DNA of 64,000 bases from Streptomyces echinatus (lineage in GTDB: Bacteria; Actinomycetota; Actinomycetes; Streptomycetales; Streptomycetaceae), in assembly GCF_014203595.1 (NCBI RefSeq), contig NZ_JACHJK010000002.1, positions 1 to 64,000 of the forward strand. Reading direction: 5' to 3'. Position 1 is the stretch's first letter, and each line of letters begins with the position of its first letter. The translations under genes and the position numbers were made by a program. Positions 27,216 to 36,116 of this stretch are shown here, one piece after another. Below the pieces are notes generated by a model. It saw only the letters and a program-made list of their open reading frames with translations. It ran no database searches and was not told where the DNA came from.

Positions 27216-27326
27216 GGCCCGGCGGGCCGGTGTCCGGCGCACGACACCACGCGCCCCCTTGCGCGCGCAGCCACCCCGTCTGGTTGGCTGTCCCCGACGA
27301 TTCGCCGCTGAGGGCTCGGGGAGATC

Positions 27327-28073
27327 ATGCGGGCTGACGTACGACAAGTCGCCGACGGCACCTATCTGGTGCACGGCCACAACACCAACTGGGTCATCCT
27401 CAAGGACGGCGACGCCGTCACGCTGGTGGACACGGGGTATCCCGGGGACCGGCCGGGGCTGCTGGATTCCCTCGCGGCGGTGGGCGCCTCACCGGACGCG
27501 GTGACCGCCGTCCTGATCACCCACGCGCACAACGACCACCTGGGCTCCGCCGAGTACCTGCGCGCCGCCCACGGCACCCCGGTGTATCTGCACCCGGCCG
27601 AAGTCCCGCACGCACGGCGGGAGTTCCTGCAGCAGGCCGACATCCCCGGCGTGCTGCGCAACGCCTGGCGGCCCGGTGTCCTGCCCTGGGCGGTGCACGT
27701 GATGCGTGTGGACGGCCTGAAGAGCTACCCCGTCTCGGCGCCCGAGCCGTTCCCGGCCGACGGGCCGCTCGACCTGCCGGGCCGGCCGGTCCCCGTGCAC
27801 ACCCCCGGCCACACGGACGGCCACTGCGTCTACCACCTGCCCGACGCCGGCATCGTGATCTCCGGGGACGCCCTGGTCAGCGGGCACCCCACCACCCGGG
27901 TCAAGGGCCCGCAGATGCTGCTCGACTTCTTCCACCACGACCGCGCGCGGGCGCTGGACTCCCTGGAGCTGATCGGCGCGCTCGACGGCGACACCCTGCT
28001 GCCCGGCCACGGCCCGGTCCACCGGGGCCCGGTACGCGCCGCGGCCGACCTGGCCCGGGAACGGGCCTCGTAG
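27327..28073 (+). CDS. MBL-fold metallo-hydrolase
   Basis: The product is 248 residues with the metallo-beta-lactamase motif THAHNDHLGS (HxHxDH), the third ligand in VHTPGHTDGHCVYHL, the bridging Asp in VISGDALVSG and the last His in LLPGHGPVHRG. The fold hydrolyses esters, thioesters or lactones with two metals. Quorum-type lactonase, glyoxalase-II-like and arylsulfatase-like activities are all possible; the sequence alone does not decide. ATG 27327 follows GGGGAG. Confidence 0.88.
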   Translation: MRADVRQVADGTYLVHGHNTNWVILKDGDAVTLVDTGYPGDRPGLLDSLAAVGASPDAVTAVLITHAHNDHLGSAEYLRAAHGTPVYLHPAEVPHARREFLQQADIPGVLRNAWRPGVLPWAVHVMRVDGLKSYPVSAPEPFPADGPLDLPGRPVPVHTPGHTDGHCVYHLPDAGIVISGDALVSGHPTTRVKGPQMLLDFFHHDRARALDSLELIGALDGDTLLPGHGPVHRGPVRAAADLARERAS

Positions 28074-28159
28074 AAACGGGCGGGGGCGTGCCATGGCCTA
28101 CGTCGCGAACGTCCTGCCCGACGCCCGCGCCCCCTTGGAGCCGGACGGTCCCACGTGGC

Positions 28160-29026
28160 TCACTCGTGCGGGATCACGGCCACCGGGCAGCCGGCGTGGT
28201 GCAGCACCCCGTGCGCGACCGAGCCGATCCGGGCGCCGACCGCCGTGCGGCGCGCCCGGCGCCCGACGACCATCAGCTGGGCGCGGCCGACGACCGACAG
28301 CAGCACCTGGGCGGCGCTGCCCATCTCGACGTGCTCGGCCACGGGCACCTCCGGGAACCGCTCGCGCCAGGGCTGGAGGGCCTCGGCCAGCGCCTGCCTC
28401 TCGTACGGTTCGAGACCGCCCGCGTCGTCGAGGAGCTTGAGCGAACCGGGGCTGTAGGCGAACACGGGCGGCAGCGTCCACGCCCGGACGGCCCGGACGG
28501 CCGCGCCGCGGGCCGCCGCCGTCTCGAAGGCGAACCGCAGCGTCGCGGCGCTGTCCTCGGGGCCGCCGTGCTGGCCGACCACGACGTCCCGGCCGGCCGC
28601 CTCCGCGGTGGCCTCGTCCCCGGCGCGCACCAGGACCACGGGCCGGGCCGCCTCAGCGATCACCTGCTGGCCGACGGAGCCCAGCAGGAACCCCAGGACG
28701 CGCCCGTGCCCGCGTGAACCGAGCACCAGCATCTCCGCCCCGGCCGCCGCGCCGGCCAGCGCGTGCGCGGCCGCGCCCTCGACGACGTCGGTGGTCACGG
28801 TCAGCCCCGGATGGCGCTCGGAAACGGTGCGCACCGCCTCCGTCACCCCCTCGGACACCCATCCGCGCTGGGTGTCCCGGTCGGCGGCGGCGAGGGCCTC
28901 GGCGTACCGCCAGGCGTGCACCACGCGCAGCGGCAGGTCCCGGCGTACGGCCTCCCGGGCCGCCCAGTCCAGCGCGGCCCGGCTCTCCTCCGTACCGTCC
29001 ACCCCTGCCGTGATCGGGCGTGTCAT
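28160..29026 (-). CDS. Tandem universal stress protein
   Basis: The product is 288 residues made of two UspA domains (about 1-140 and 150-288). The first ends with GSRGHGRVLGFLLGSVGQQVIAEAARPVVLV, the ATP-binding G-x2-G-x9-G(S/T) pattern. The second has GRRARRTAVGARIGSVAHGVLHHAGCPVAVI, where the middle Gly of the pattern is lost, so only the first domain is likely to bind ATP. GAGGAGG lies 7 bases before ATG 29026. Proteins of this type in Streptomyces respond to redox, hypoxia or starvation, which fits the signalling genes to the right. Confidence 0.92.
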   Translation of the reverse strand: MTRPITAGVDGTEESRAALDWAAREAVRRDLPLRVVHAWRYAEALAAADRDTQRGWVSEGVTEAVRTVSERHPGLTVTTDVVEGAAAHALAGAAAGAEMLVLGSRGHGRVLGFLLGSVGQQVIAEAARPVVLVRAGDEATAEAAGRDVVVGQHGGPEDSAATLRFAFETAAARGAAVRAVRAWTLPPVFAYSPGSLKLLDDAGGLEPYERQALAEALQPWRERFPEVPVAEHVEMGSAAQVLLSVVGRAQLMVVGRRARRTAVGARIGSVAHGVLHHAGCPVAVIPHE

Positions 29027-29349
29027 CGATGGGCCTCCTCGTGGTCGCCGCGTCCTTCGTCGTGCCGTTACCCGCTGACGGGCACCGCGCGCACGGTCAT
29101 GATGATCTCTTCCGCGGGCCGCCGCACGCTCCGCCGGGAGGCGGGGCGCGCACGCACCACGGCCGCCTCCCCCGAGGCCCGGACATCCGGAAGCACGGGG
29201 TCCGCCCGTCCACGGACCGGCACGGGTGATCACGGCCGGTTCCTCGTCCCGGAGCGAACCCGGACGATCGAACATACGATGGGCTGGAACCGGTGCGGTG
29301 GTCCCCACGACACCGTCCCGTGGGATCCGGCACTCGGGTGGGGAGAGGC
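29027..29349. other. Divergent intergenic region, 323 bases
   Basis: It separates the universal stress gene (leftward) from the receiver-flavoprotein operon (rightward). No gene-like frame with a ribosome-binding site is seen. Promoters for both sides must be here. The least GC-rich part, 29262-29282 (ACGATCGAACATACGATGGG), is the best place for a promoter toward the operon. Confidence 0.5.
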
Positions 29350-31026
29350 ATGGCACAGGCCGCCGACGCAGCGCGGACCGTCATCCTGACCGTGGACGAC
29401 GACCCGGGGGTCTCCCGCGCCGTCGCCCGTGACCTCAGGCGGCGCTACGGCGAGTCCTACCGGATCGTGCGCGCGGAGTCCGGGGAGTCGGCGCTGGACG
29501 CGCTGCGCGAGCTGAAGCTGCGCGGCGATCTGGTGGCGGTGATCCTGGCCGACTACCGCATGCCGCAGATGAACGGCATCGAGTTCCTGGAGCAGGCGCT
29601 CGACGTGTATCCGGGGGCGCGGCGGGTGCTGCTGACCGCGTACGCGGACACCGGCGCGGCGATCGACGCGATCAACGTGGTCGACCTGGACCACTACCTG
29701 CTCAAGCCCTGGGACCCGCCGGAGGAGAAGCTCTATCCGGTGCTGGACGACCTGCTGGACGCCTGGCGCAACAGCGCCTACCGGCCGGTGCCCGCCACCA
29801 AGGTCGTGGGTCACCGCTGGTCGGCGCGGTCGTCGGAGGTGCGCGAGTTCCTGGCCCGCAATCAGGTGCCGTACCGCTGGTACTCGGTGGAGGAGCCGGA
29901 GGGGCAGCGGCTGCTGGCGGCGGCCGGCCAGGACGGCCGGCGGCTGCCGCTGGTGATCACCCCGGACTGCACTGTCCTGGTGGAGCCCGAGGCGCCCGAA
30001 CTGGCCGCGCGCGTCGGCCTCGCCACGAGTCCGGCGGCCGACTTCTACGACCTGGTCGTGATCGGCGGTGGTCCGGCCGGGCTGGGCGCCGCCGTGTACG
30101 GGGCCTCGGAGGGGCTGAGGACCGTGCTCGTGGAGCGGTCCGCCACCGGTGGCCAGGCCGGGCAGAGCTCACGGATCGAGAACTACCTCGGCTTCCCCGA
30201 CGGCGTCTCCGGCGCCCAGCTCACCGACCGGGCCCGGCGGCAGGCGGCCAAGTTCGGCGCCGAGATCCTCACCGCCCGTGAGGTGACGGGTCTGGAGGTC
30301 AACGGCGCCGCGCGGGTCATACGGTTCGCGGACGGCTCGTCGATCGCCGCGCACAGCGTGATCCTGGCGACGGGGGTGCAGTACCGGCAGCTGGGGGCCG
30401 CCGGCTGCATCGACCTGACCGGCTGCGGGGTGTTCTACGGCTCGGCGCTGACCGAGGCCGCCGCCTGCCAGGGGCACGACGTGTACATCGTCGGCGGCGC
30501 CAACTCGGCGGGACAGGCGGCGATGTACCTGTCCCGGTTCGCCAAGTCGGTGACGCTGCTGGTGCGCGGTTCCGACCTGTCGGCGTCGATGTCGTACTAC
30601 CTGATCCAGCAGATCAACGACGCTCCGAACATCTCGGTGCGCAGCCGCACGGTGGTCGACGCCGCGCACGGCACCGACCGCCTGGAGCAGCTGACGCTGC
30701 GCCATGTCGCCTCCGGTGAGACCGAACAGGTCGACGCGCAGTGGATGTTCGTGTTCATCGGCGCGGCCCCGCTGACCGGCTGGCTGGGCGAGACGGTGCT
30801 GCGCGACGAGCGCGGCTTCATCCTGGCCGGGCCGGACCTGACCGCCGACGGACGGCCGCCCGCCGGATGGGAGCTGGACCGGCCGCCGTACCACCTGGAG
30901 ACCAGCATTCCCGGCGTGTTCGTCGCGGGCGACGCGCGCGCCGAGTCCGCCAAGCGGGTCGCGTCCGCCGTCGGAGAAGGAGCCATGGCCGTGATGCTCG
31001 TCCACCGGTATCTGGAGCAGTCATGA
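29350..31026 (+). CDS. Receiver domain fused to thioredoxin-reductase-like flavoprotein
   Basis: The product is 558 residues in three parts. Residues 10-140 are a complete receiver: acidic residues D16-D18, phosphoacceptor D68 in ILADYRMP, T96 and K119. Residues 150-226 look like a thioredoxin/glutaredoxin fold (VVGHRWSARSSEVREFL ... LPLVITPDCTVL) whose CxxC position reads SARS. From 232 on it is a thioredoxin-reductase-type flavoprotein with FAD site VVIGGGPAGLG, GGQAGQSSRIENYLGF and NAD(P)H site VGGANSAGQA. The usual redox CxxC after the NADPH insert is GCGVFYGSA, so no dithiol is present. ATG 29350 follows GGGAGAGG. The next gene starts inside its stop codon. There is no DNA-binding domain; the receiver's output is apparently the flavoenzyme. 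Confidence 0.92.
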   Translation: MAQAADAARTVILTVDDDPGVSRAVARDLRRRYGESYRIVRAESGESALDALRELKLRGDLVAVILADYRMPQMNGIEFLEQALDVYPGARRVLLTAYADTGAAIDAINVVDLDHYLLKPWDPPEEKLYPVLDDLLDAWRNSAYRPVPATKVVGHRWSARSSEVREFLARNQVPYRWYSVEEPEGQRLLAAAGQDGRRLPLVITPDCTVLVEPEAPELAARVGLATSPAADFYDLVVIGGGPAGLGAAVYGASEGLRTVLVERSATGGQAGQSSRIENYLGFPDGVSGAQLTDRARRQAAKFGAEILTAREVTGLEVNGAARVIRFADGSSIAAHSVILATGVQYRQLGAAGCIDLTGCGVFYGSALTEAAACQGHDVYIVGGANSAGQAAMYLSRFAKSVTLLVRGSDLSASMSYYLIQQINDAPNISVRSRTVVDAAHGTDRLEQLTLRHVASGETEQVDAQWMFVFIGAAPLTGWLGETVLRDERGFILAGPDLTADGRPPAGWELDRPPYHLETSIPGVFVAGDARAESAKRVASAVGEGAMAVMLVHRYLEQS

Positions 31027-32474
31027 GCGGGCAGGTCATGCCGTGCAGCCCCCAGGAGATCGGCTCGCTGTTCCTCTTCGAGAAGCTGCGCCCCGAGCAG
31101 TTGGGCCGGCTGTGCGCGGCGGGCCGGGTGGAGCTGTTCCAGCCGGGCCCGGTGTACACCGAGGGCGACCCGGCCACCTGCTTCTTCGCGATGATCGAGG
31201 GCACGGTCGTGCTGTCCCGGCGGGTCGGCGGTGACGACGTGGAGGTCACCCGGACCTCGCAGCGCGGGGTGTACGCGGGCGCGATGCAGGCCTACCTCGG
31301 CGACCGGGTGCGGCAGGTCTACAACAACTCCATGCGGGTCACGGAGCCGACGCGGTTCTTCGTGCTGCCGGCCGATCTCTTCGCGGACGTCATGCGCGAG
31401 TGGTTCCCGATGGCCGTGCACCTGCTGGAGGGTCTGTTCTTCGGCGCGAAGAACACCCAGGCGATGATCGGGCAGCGGGAACGTCTGCTGGCGCTCGGCT
31501 CGTTGTCGGCGGGGCTCACGCACGAGCTGAACAACCCCGCGGCGGCGGCGGTGCGGGCCACCGCGACCCTGCGGGAGCGGGTCGCGAAGATGCGGCACAA
31601 GCTCGGCCTGATCGCCGAGGGGCCCTTCACCCGCGAGGTGCTGGCGAGCCTGGTCGAGATCCAGGAGCGCACCGCGGAGCGGGTGGCGAAGGCCCCGGTG
31701 CTCAGCCCGCTGGAGGCCACCGACCGGGAGGACCTGCTCACCGACTGGCTGGAGGACCACGGCATCGACTACGGCTGGCAGGTGGCGCCCACCTTCGTGC
31801 AGGCCGGGCTGGACGTCGACTGGCTGGAGCAGGTCGCGGCGGCGGTGGACGACGACATCCTGCCCAACGCGGTGGGCTGGCTCAACTACACCATCGAGAC
31901 CGAGCTGCTGATGAACGAGATCGAGGACTCCACCACCCGTATCTCGCACCTGGTCGACGCGGCCAAGCAGTACTCGCAGCTGGACCGGGCGCCCTACCGG
32001 GTGGTGGACGTGCACGAACTCCTCGACAGCACCCTGCTGATGCTCTCCGGGAAGATCGGGGCGGGCGTCGAGGTCGTCAAGGAGTACGACCGTACGCTGC
32101 CGCCGGTGCCCGCCTACCCGGCGGAGCTGAACCAGGTGTGGACCAACCTCGTGGACAACGCCGTCTCGGCCATCAACGGCGCGGGCGGACAGGGCACGTT
32201 GACCGTGCGCACGGGGCTCGACCACGAGCGGCTGCTGGTGGAGTTCCGGGACACCGGGCCCGGTGTCCCGCCGGAGATCAAGGACCGGATCTTCGACCCG
32301 TTCTTCACCACCAAGCCGGTCGGCGAGGGCACCGGCCTGGGCCTGGACATCTCCTGGCGGATCGTCGTCAACAAGCACCACGGCGTCCTGCGGGTCGAGT
32401 CGGTGCCCGGCGACACCCGCTTCCAGGTGCTGCTGCCCCTGACCCCGGACACGCCCGACGAGGAGCCGGTATGA
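31023..32474 (+). CDS. cNMP-domain histidine kinase
   Basis: The product is 483 residues. Residues 1-150 form a Crp-like sensor beta-roll (LFEKLRPEQLGRLCAAGRVELF ... GDPATCFFAMIEGTVVLSRR). An H-box follows in LLALGSLSAGLTHELNNPAAAA, then a helical stretch, and a GHKL ATPase with NQVWTNLVDNAVSAI, FRDTGPGVP, IFDPFFTTKP and GEGTGLGLDISWRIV. All kinase boxes are present and there are no membrane helices, so it is a soluble sensor kinase. ATG overlaps the stop of the receiver-flavoprotein by ATGA, and its own stop overlaps the next start the same way, which strongly implies a functional unit and the upstream receiver as phosphotransfer partner. Confidence 0.92.
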   Translation: MSGQVMPCSPQEIGSLFLFEKLRPEQLGRLCAAGRVELFQPGPVYTEGDPATCFFAMIEGTVVLSRRVGGDDVEVTRTSQRGVYAGAMQAYLGDRVRQVYNNSMRVTEPTRFFVLPADLFADVMREWFPMAVHLLEGLFFGAKNTQAMIGQRERLLALGSLSAGLTHELNNPAAAAVRATATLRERVAKMRHKLGLIAEGPFTREVLASLVEIQERTAERVAKAPVLSPLEATDREDLLTDWLEDHGIDYGWQVAPTFVQAGLDVDWLEQVAAAVDDDILPNAVGWLNYTIETELLMNEIEDSTTRISHLVDAAKQYSQLDRAPYRVVDVHELLDSTLLMLSGKIGAGVEVVKEYDRTLPPVPAYPAELNQVWTNLVDNAVSAINGAGGQGTLTVRTGLDHERLLVEFRDTGPGVPPEIKDRIFDPFFTTKPVGEGTGLGLDISWRIVVNKHHGVLRVESVPGDTRFQVLLPLTPDTPDEEPV

Positions 32475-32821
32475 ACGACGCCGACGGTATCGATCCGCAC
32501 GTGCCGCCCAGCGGCCCCGGCTGCGTGGAGTGCGAGGAGGCGGGCGGCTGGTGGTTCCATCTGCGCCGGTGCGCGCAGTGCGGGCACATCGGCTGCTGCG
32601 ACGACTCCCCCGCGAAGCACGCCACCGCCCACTACCGGGCCACCGGGCACCCGGTGATCCGCAGCTTCGAGCCGGGCGAGGCGTGGTTCTGGAACTACGC
32701 CACCGAGGAGTTGTACTCCTCCGGGCCCGAACTCGCCGCTCCCGTCAGCCATCCCGCCGGCCAGCCGGTCCCGGGCCCGGCGGGCCGCGTCCCGGAGGAC
32801 TGGGCACGCACACTGCGCTGA
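32471..32821 (+). CDS. UBP-type zinc finger protein
   Basis: The product is 116 residues with the Cys/His pattern of the ZnF-UBP domain: CVECEEAGGWWFHLRRCAQCGHIGCCDDSPAKHATAHYRATGHPVIRSFEPGEAWFWNYATEE. It has no other domain. In eukaryotes this finger binds the free C-terminus of ubiquitin; in bacteria its ligand is unknown, and it commonly sits beside thioredoxin-reductase-like and sensor genes. The ATG overlaps the kinase stop (ATGA). It may recognise a peptide or protein C-terminus as part of the signalling unit. Confidence 0.92.
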   Translation: MNDADGIDPHVPPSGPGCVECEEAGGWWFHLRRCAQCGHIGCCDDSPAKHATAHYRATGHPVIRSFEPGEAWFWNYATEELYSSGPELAAPVSHPAGQPVPGPAGRVPEDWARTLR

Positions 32822-32925
32822 CACCCGCCGGGCAGGGTCCGGAGTCTTGGCTGCGTGGGCGTGGGGCACGGGGCCGGGACGCCGTTCACGGGGGTGGTGT
32901 CGGTGCCGCGTGTCAGGATGGGGCC

Positions 32926-35900
32926 GTGTCGCAGACCGTCTTCACCACAGCACCGTTGATCGGCCGGGACGAGGAACTCGCCCTCTCATGGGCGTGCTGG
33001 AGCGCGCCCGGGGCGGCGCGGCGGGTGCCGTGCTGCTCGCCGGGGACGCCGGGGTCGGCAAGACGCGGTTGCTCGACGAGGTCGCCGGGCGGGCTGCGCG
33101 GGCCGGCACGACCGTGGTCAGCGGGCACTGCGTGGACCTCGGCGACGTCGGCCTGCCCTATCTGCCGTTCACCGAGATACTGGGCGTGCTCGCCGCCGAC
33201 GAGCGGTTCGCGGCCGCACTGGCGGCGCACCCGGCGGTGCACCGGCTGCTGGGCTCCGGCCCGGACGCGGCCGGGGACCCGGACGGGCGGCTCAGGCTCT
33301 TCGAGGACGTCGCCGGGCTGCTGACCGACCTGGCCGCCGTGGCCCCCCTGCTGCTCGTCCTGGAGGATCTGCACTGGGCCGACCAGTCCTCCCGGGACCT
33401 GCTGCGCTTCCTGTTCAGCCGGGGCGTGCTGCACCGGCCGGGCGGCGGCCCCGACCGGCGGCTCGCGGTCCTCGCCTCCTACCGCGCCGATGATCTGCAC
33501 CGCCGCCACCCGCTGCGCCCCCTGCTCGCCGAGCTGGTCCGGCTGCCGGGCGTGGAGCGCCTGGAGCTGCGGCCGTTGCCGGATCCCGAGGTCGCACGGC
33601 TGGTGCGGGCCCTGGAGGACCGGCCGCTGCCCGACGCCGTCGTGCGCGGCATCGTCGCGCGCGCGGAGGGCAACGCGTTCTACGCGCAGGAGCTGTTCGC
33701 GGCGACCGAGGGCGGCTCCCCCTGCGCGAACGGAGCCGGGAACCCGGCGGAGGACACCGACGGGGTGCCCAGCGGGCTGGCCGACCTGCTGCTCATCCGG
33801 GTCGAGCAGCTGTCCGAGACCGCCCAGCAAGTGCTGCGGACCGCCGCCGTGGCCGGCCGGCGCGTGGAGCACGCGCTGCTGCGGGAGGCGGCCGGGCTGC
33901 CCGAGGACACGCTGGAGGCGGCCCTGCGGGCGGCCGTCGGCCACCAGCTGCTCTCCGCCCAGGACGACGGGACCTACGCCTTCCGGCACGCTCTGACGCG
34001 CGAGGCGGTCTACGCCGACCTGCTGCCCGGCGAGCGGTCCCGGCTGCACGGCGCCTACGCCCGGCTGCTCGCGTCCCGCGGCCGGACCCCGGCGACCGCG
34101 GCGGAGCGCGCCCACCACTCCCGGGAGAGCCACGACCTGCCCGAGGCGCTCGCGGCCTGTCTGGAGGCCGCCGACCACGCCCGGCGGCTGGGCGCGCCCG
34201 CCGAGGAGCTGCGGCACCTGGAGGCCGCCCTCGACCTGTGGGCGTCGGTGCCGGCGTCCGCCCGGCCCTCCGGGCAGGAGCAGGACCGGATCACGCTGAC
34301 CCTGCGCGCCTCGGCCGCCGCGGCCCACGCCGGGGAGTTCCACCGCGCGGTCTCGCTGACCCGGGCGGCGCTCGCCGGGGTCGGCGAGGACGCCGACGAC
34401 GAGCTGGCCGCCCGGGTCCGGTACACGCTGGCCGGGAACCTGCTGATCGTGGACAGCCTGGCCGCCGCGTTCCGCTACAGCAGCGAGGCGCTGGCGCTGA
34501 TCCCCGCCGATCCGCCGTCGCGGACCTGGGTGTGGGCGGCGGCCACGCACGCCGTGGCGGCCCGTCAGGTCGGCGAGGAGGCCCTCGCGCTGCGGGTCGG
34601 CCGGCAGGCCCTGCGGGCGGCCGAGGAACTGGGCATGACCGCCGCCCGGGCCGATCTGCTGATATCCCTGGCGAACGCCGAGGGCGGCGGCCGGCGCTCC
34701 CGGGAGGGCCGGGAGCGGCTGCGGCAGGCCCGGGACCTGGCCCGTACCGCCGGGAACGCCCCGGTGGAGCTGCGCGCGCTGTTCGGCCTGGCGATGGGTG
34801 CCTTCGAAGCCGGCGACCTGGCGGAGTGCCTGCCCGTGCTGGCCGACGGCCTCGACCGGGCCCGCCGGGCCGGGCTGTCGTCCTCGGCGTATCCGCGGGA
34901 GATGCGCTTTCTCCAGCTGGTGGTGCTGTACACGCTGGGCCGCTGGGACGAGTGCGTGCGTATGGCGGCCGAAGCGATCTCCGGGCTGCCCGCGGCGGGC
35001 GGCGTCCGTGTCGCCGGCCCGGCTCTGTACGTGGCGCTGGCCCGCGGTGACGAGAGCGTCCCCGACCGAGCCCGTGCGCTGCTGGAGGGGCCGTTCGACT
35101 GGATGGGCTCGCTGGTCGCCGGGATCGTGCTCACCGACGACGCCGTGCGCCGCGGTGACGTGGCGGGGGCCATGGAGCGGATGCGGGAGGCGGTCGAGGC
35201 GCTCGGTGACGGTACGGCGCGCCGGCCGGGCGTAGCGGTCCGGCTCGCCGCGCTCTGCCTGACGGCGGTCGCCGACCGGGCCGTGGAGGCGCGCCGTACG
35301 GGCGACGCCGAGGGGGATCCGGCCCGCTGGGCGGAGATCGCGGCCGAGCTGGTGGAACTGGCGCGGGACACGGCCGGCCAGGACGCGGACGGCCGGGTGC
35401 AGGGCCCGGAGGGCCAGGCGTGGCTGGCCCGTGCCGAGGCGGAGTTCGCGACGGTCGTGTCGGGGCCGGATCCGGCGGCCTGGGAGAAGGCGGTCGCCGC
35501 GTTCGCGGCCGGCGATGTCTACGAGCAGGCGCGGTGCCGGCTGCGGTGGGCCTGGGCGCTGCTGGCCGTGGAGCGGCGGGCGGAGGCCGCGGAGCAGGTG
35601 CGGCTGGCCCGCGAGACGGCGGCCGGGCTGGGCGCCGTGGCGCTGCTGGAGCGTATCGACAGGCTGACCCGCCGGAGCCGTCTCGGGTCCGGCGCGGACG
35701 GTGCGGACGCCGTGCCGCTGACCGCGCGGGAGCGGGACGTGCTGGGGCTCCTCGCCCGGGGCCGCAGCAACCGGCAGATCGGCGAGGAGCTGTTCATCAC
35801 CGGCAAGACGGCGAGCGTGCACGTCTCCAACATCCTCGCCAAGCTGGGCGTCGCGAGCCGCACGGAGGCGGTGGCGGTCGCCTATCGCCGGGGCCTGATC

Positions 35901-35927
35901 ACACCGCAGCCGGCCGGCCCCGCGTGA
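32926..35927 (+). CDS. LAL-type LuxR regulator with AAA ATPase; apparent 5' frameshift
   Basis: About 1,000 residues. The expected N-terminus (SQTVFTTAPLIGRDEELAL) is encoded from GTG 32926, but the rest, from MGVLERARGG onward, is in the next frame. One missing C around 32984-32987 would explain the switch (CTC TCA instead of CTC CTC ATG). After it come Walker A GDAGVGKTR, Walker B LLLVLEDLHWAD, a long TPR-like helical region, and the C-terminal LuxR helix-turn-helix (LTARERDVLGLLARGRSNRQIGEELFITGKTASVHVSNILAKLGV). LAL proteins switch on catabolic or antibiotic clusters. If there is no sequencing error, translation would have to start at ATG 32988, losing the first strand of the ATPase. Confidence 0.85.
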
Positions 35928-35969
35928 CGCTCCGCCTCGCGCGACGCCGCACGGCGGCCGCCCGGCCCA

Positions 35970-36013
35970 CCTGATCAGGACTGCTGTCCGATCAGGAGTG
36001 CCTGATCAGGACT
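35970..36013. repeat. Three GATCAGGA(C/G)T repeats, two as perfect CCTGATCAGG palindromes
   Basis: CCTGATCAGGACT occurs at 35970-35982 and 36001-36013, with a partial copy CGATCAGGAGT at 35989-35999 between them. CCTGATCAGG is its own reverse complement. The group lies 104 bases before the PP2C start, next to a possible TATAGG box, and may be an operator cluster. Confidence 0.65.
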
Positions 36014-36116
36014 ATAGGAACGGTCGGCGGGCACGCAGACAGACGGGACGGCTGTGCCGGTCGTTCGCCCCCCGGCGGCACGGTCACGGCCGGACCGACC
36101 GCTGAGGAGTGGGCGC

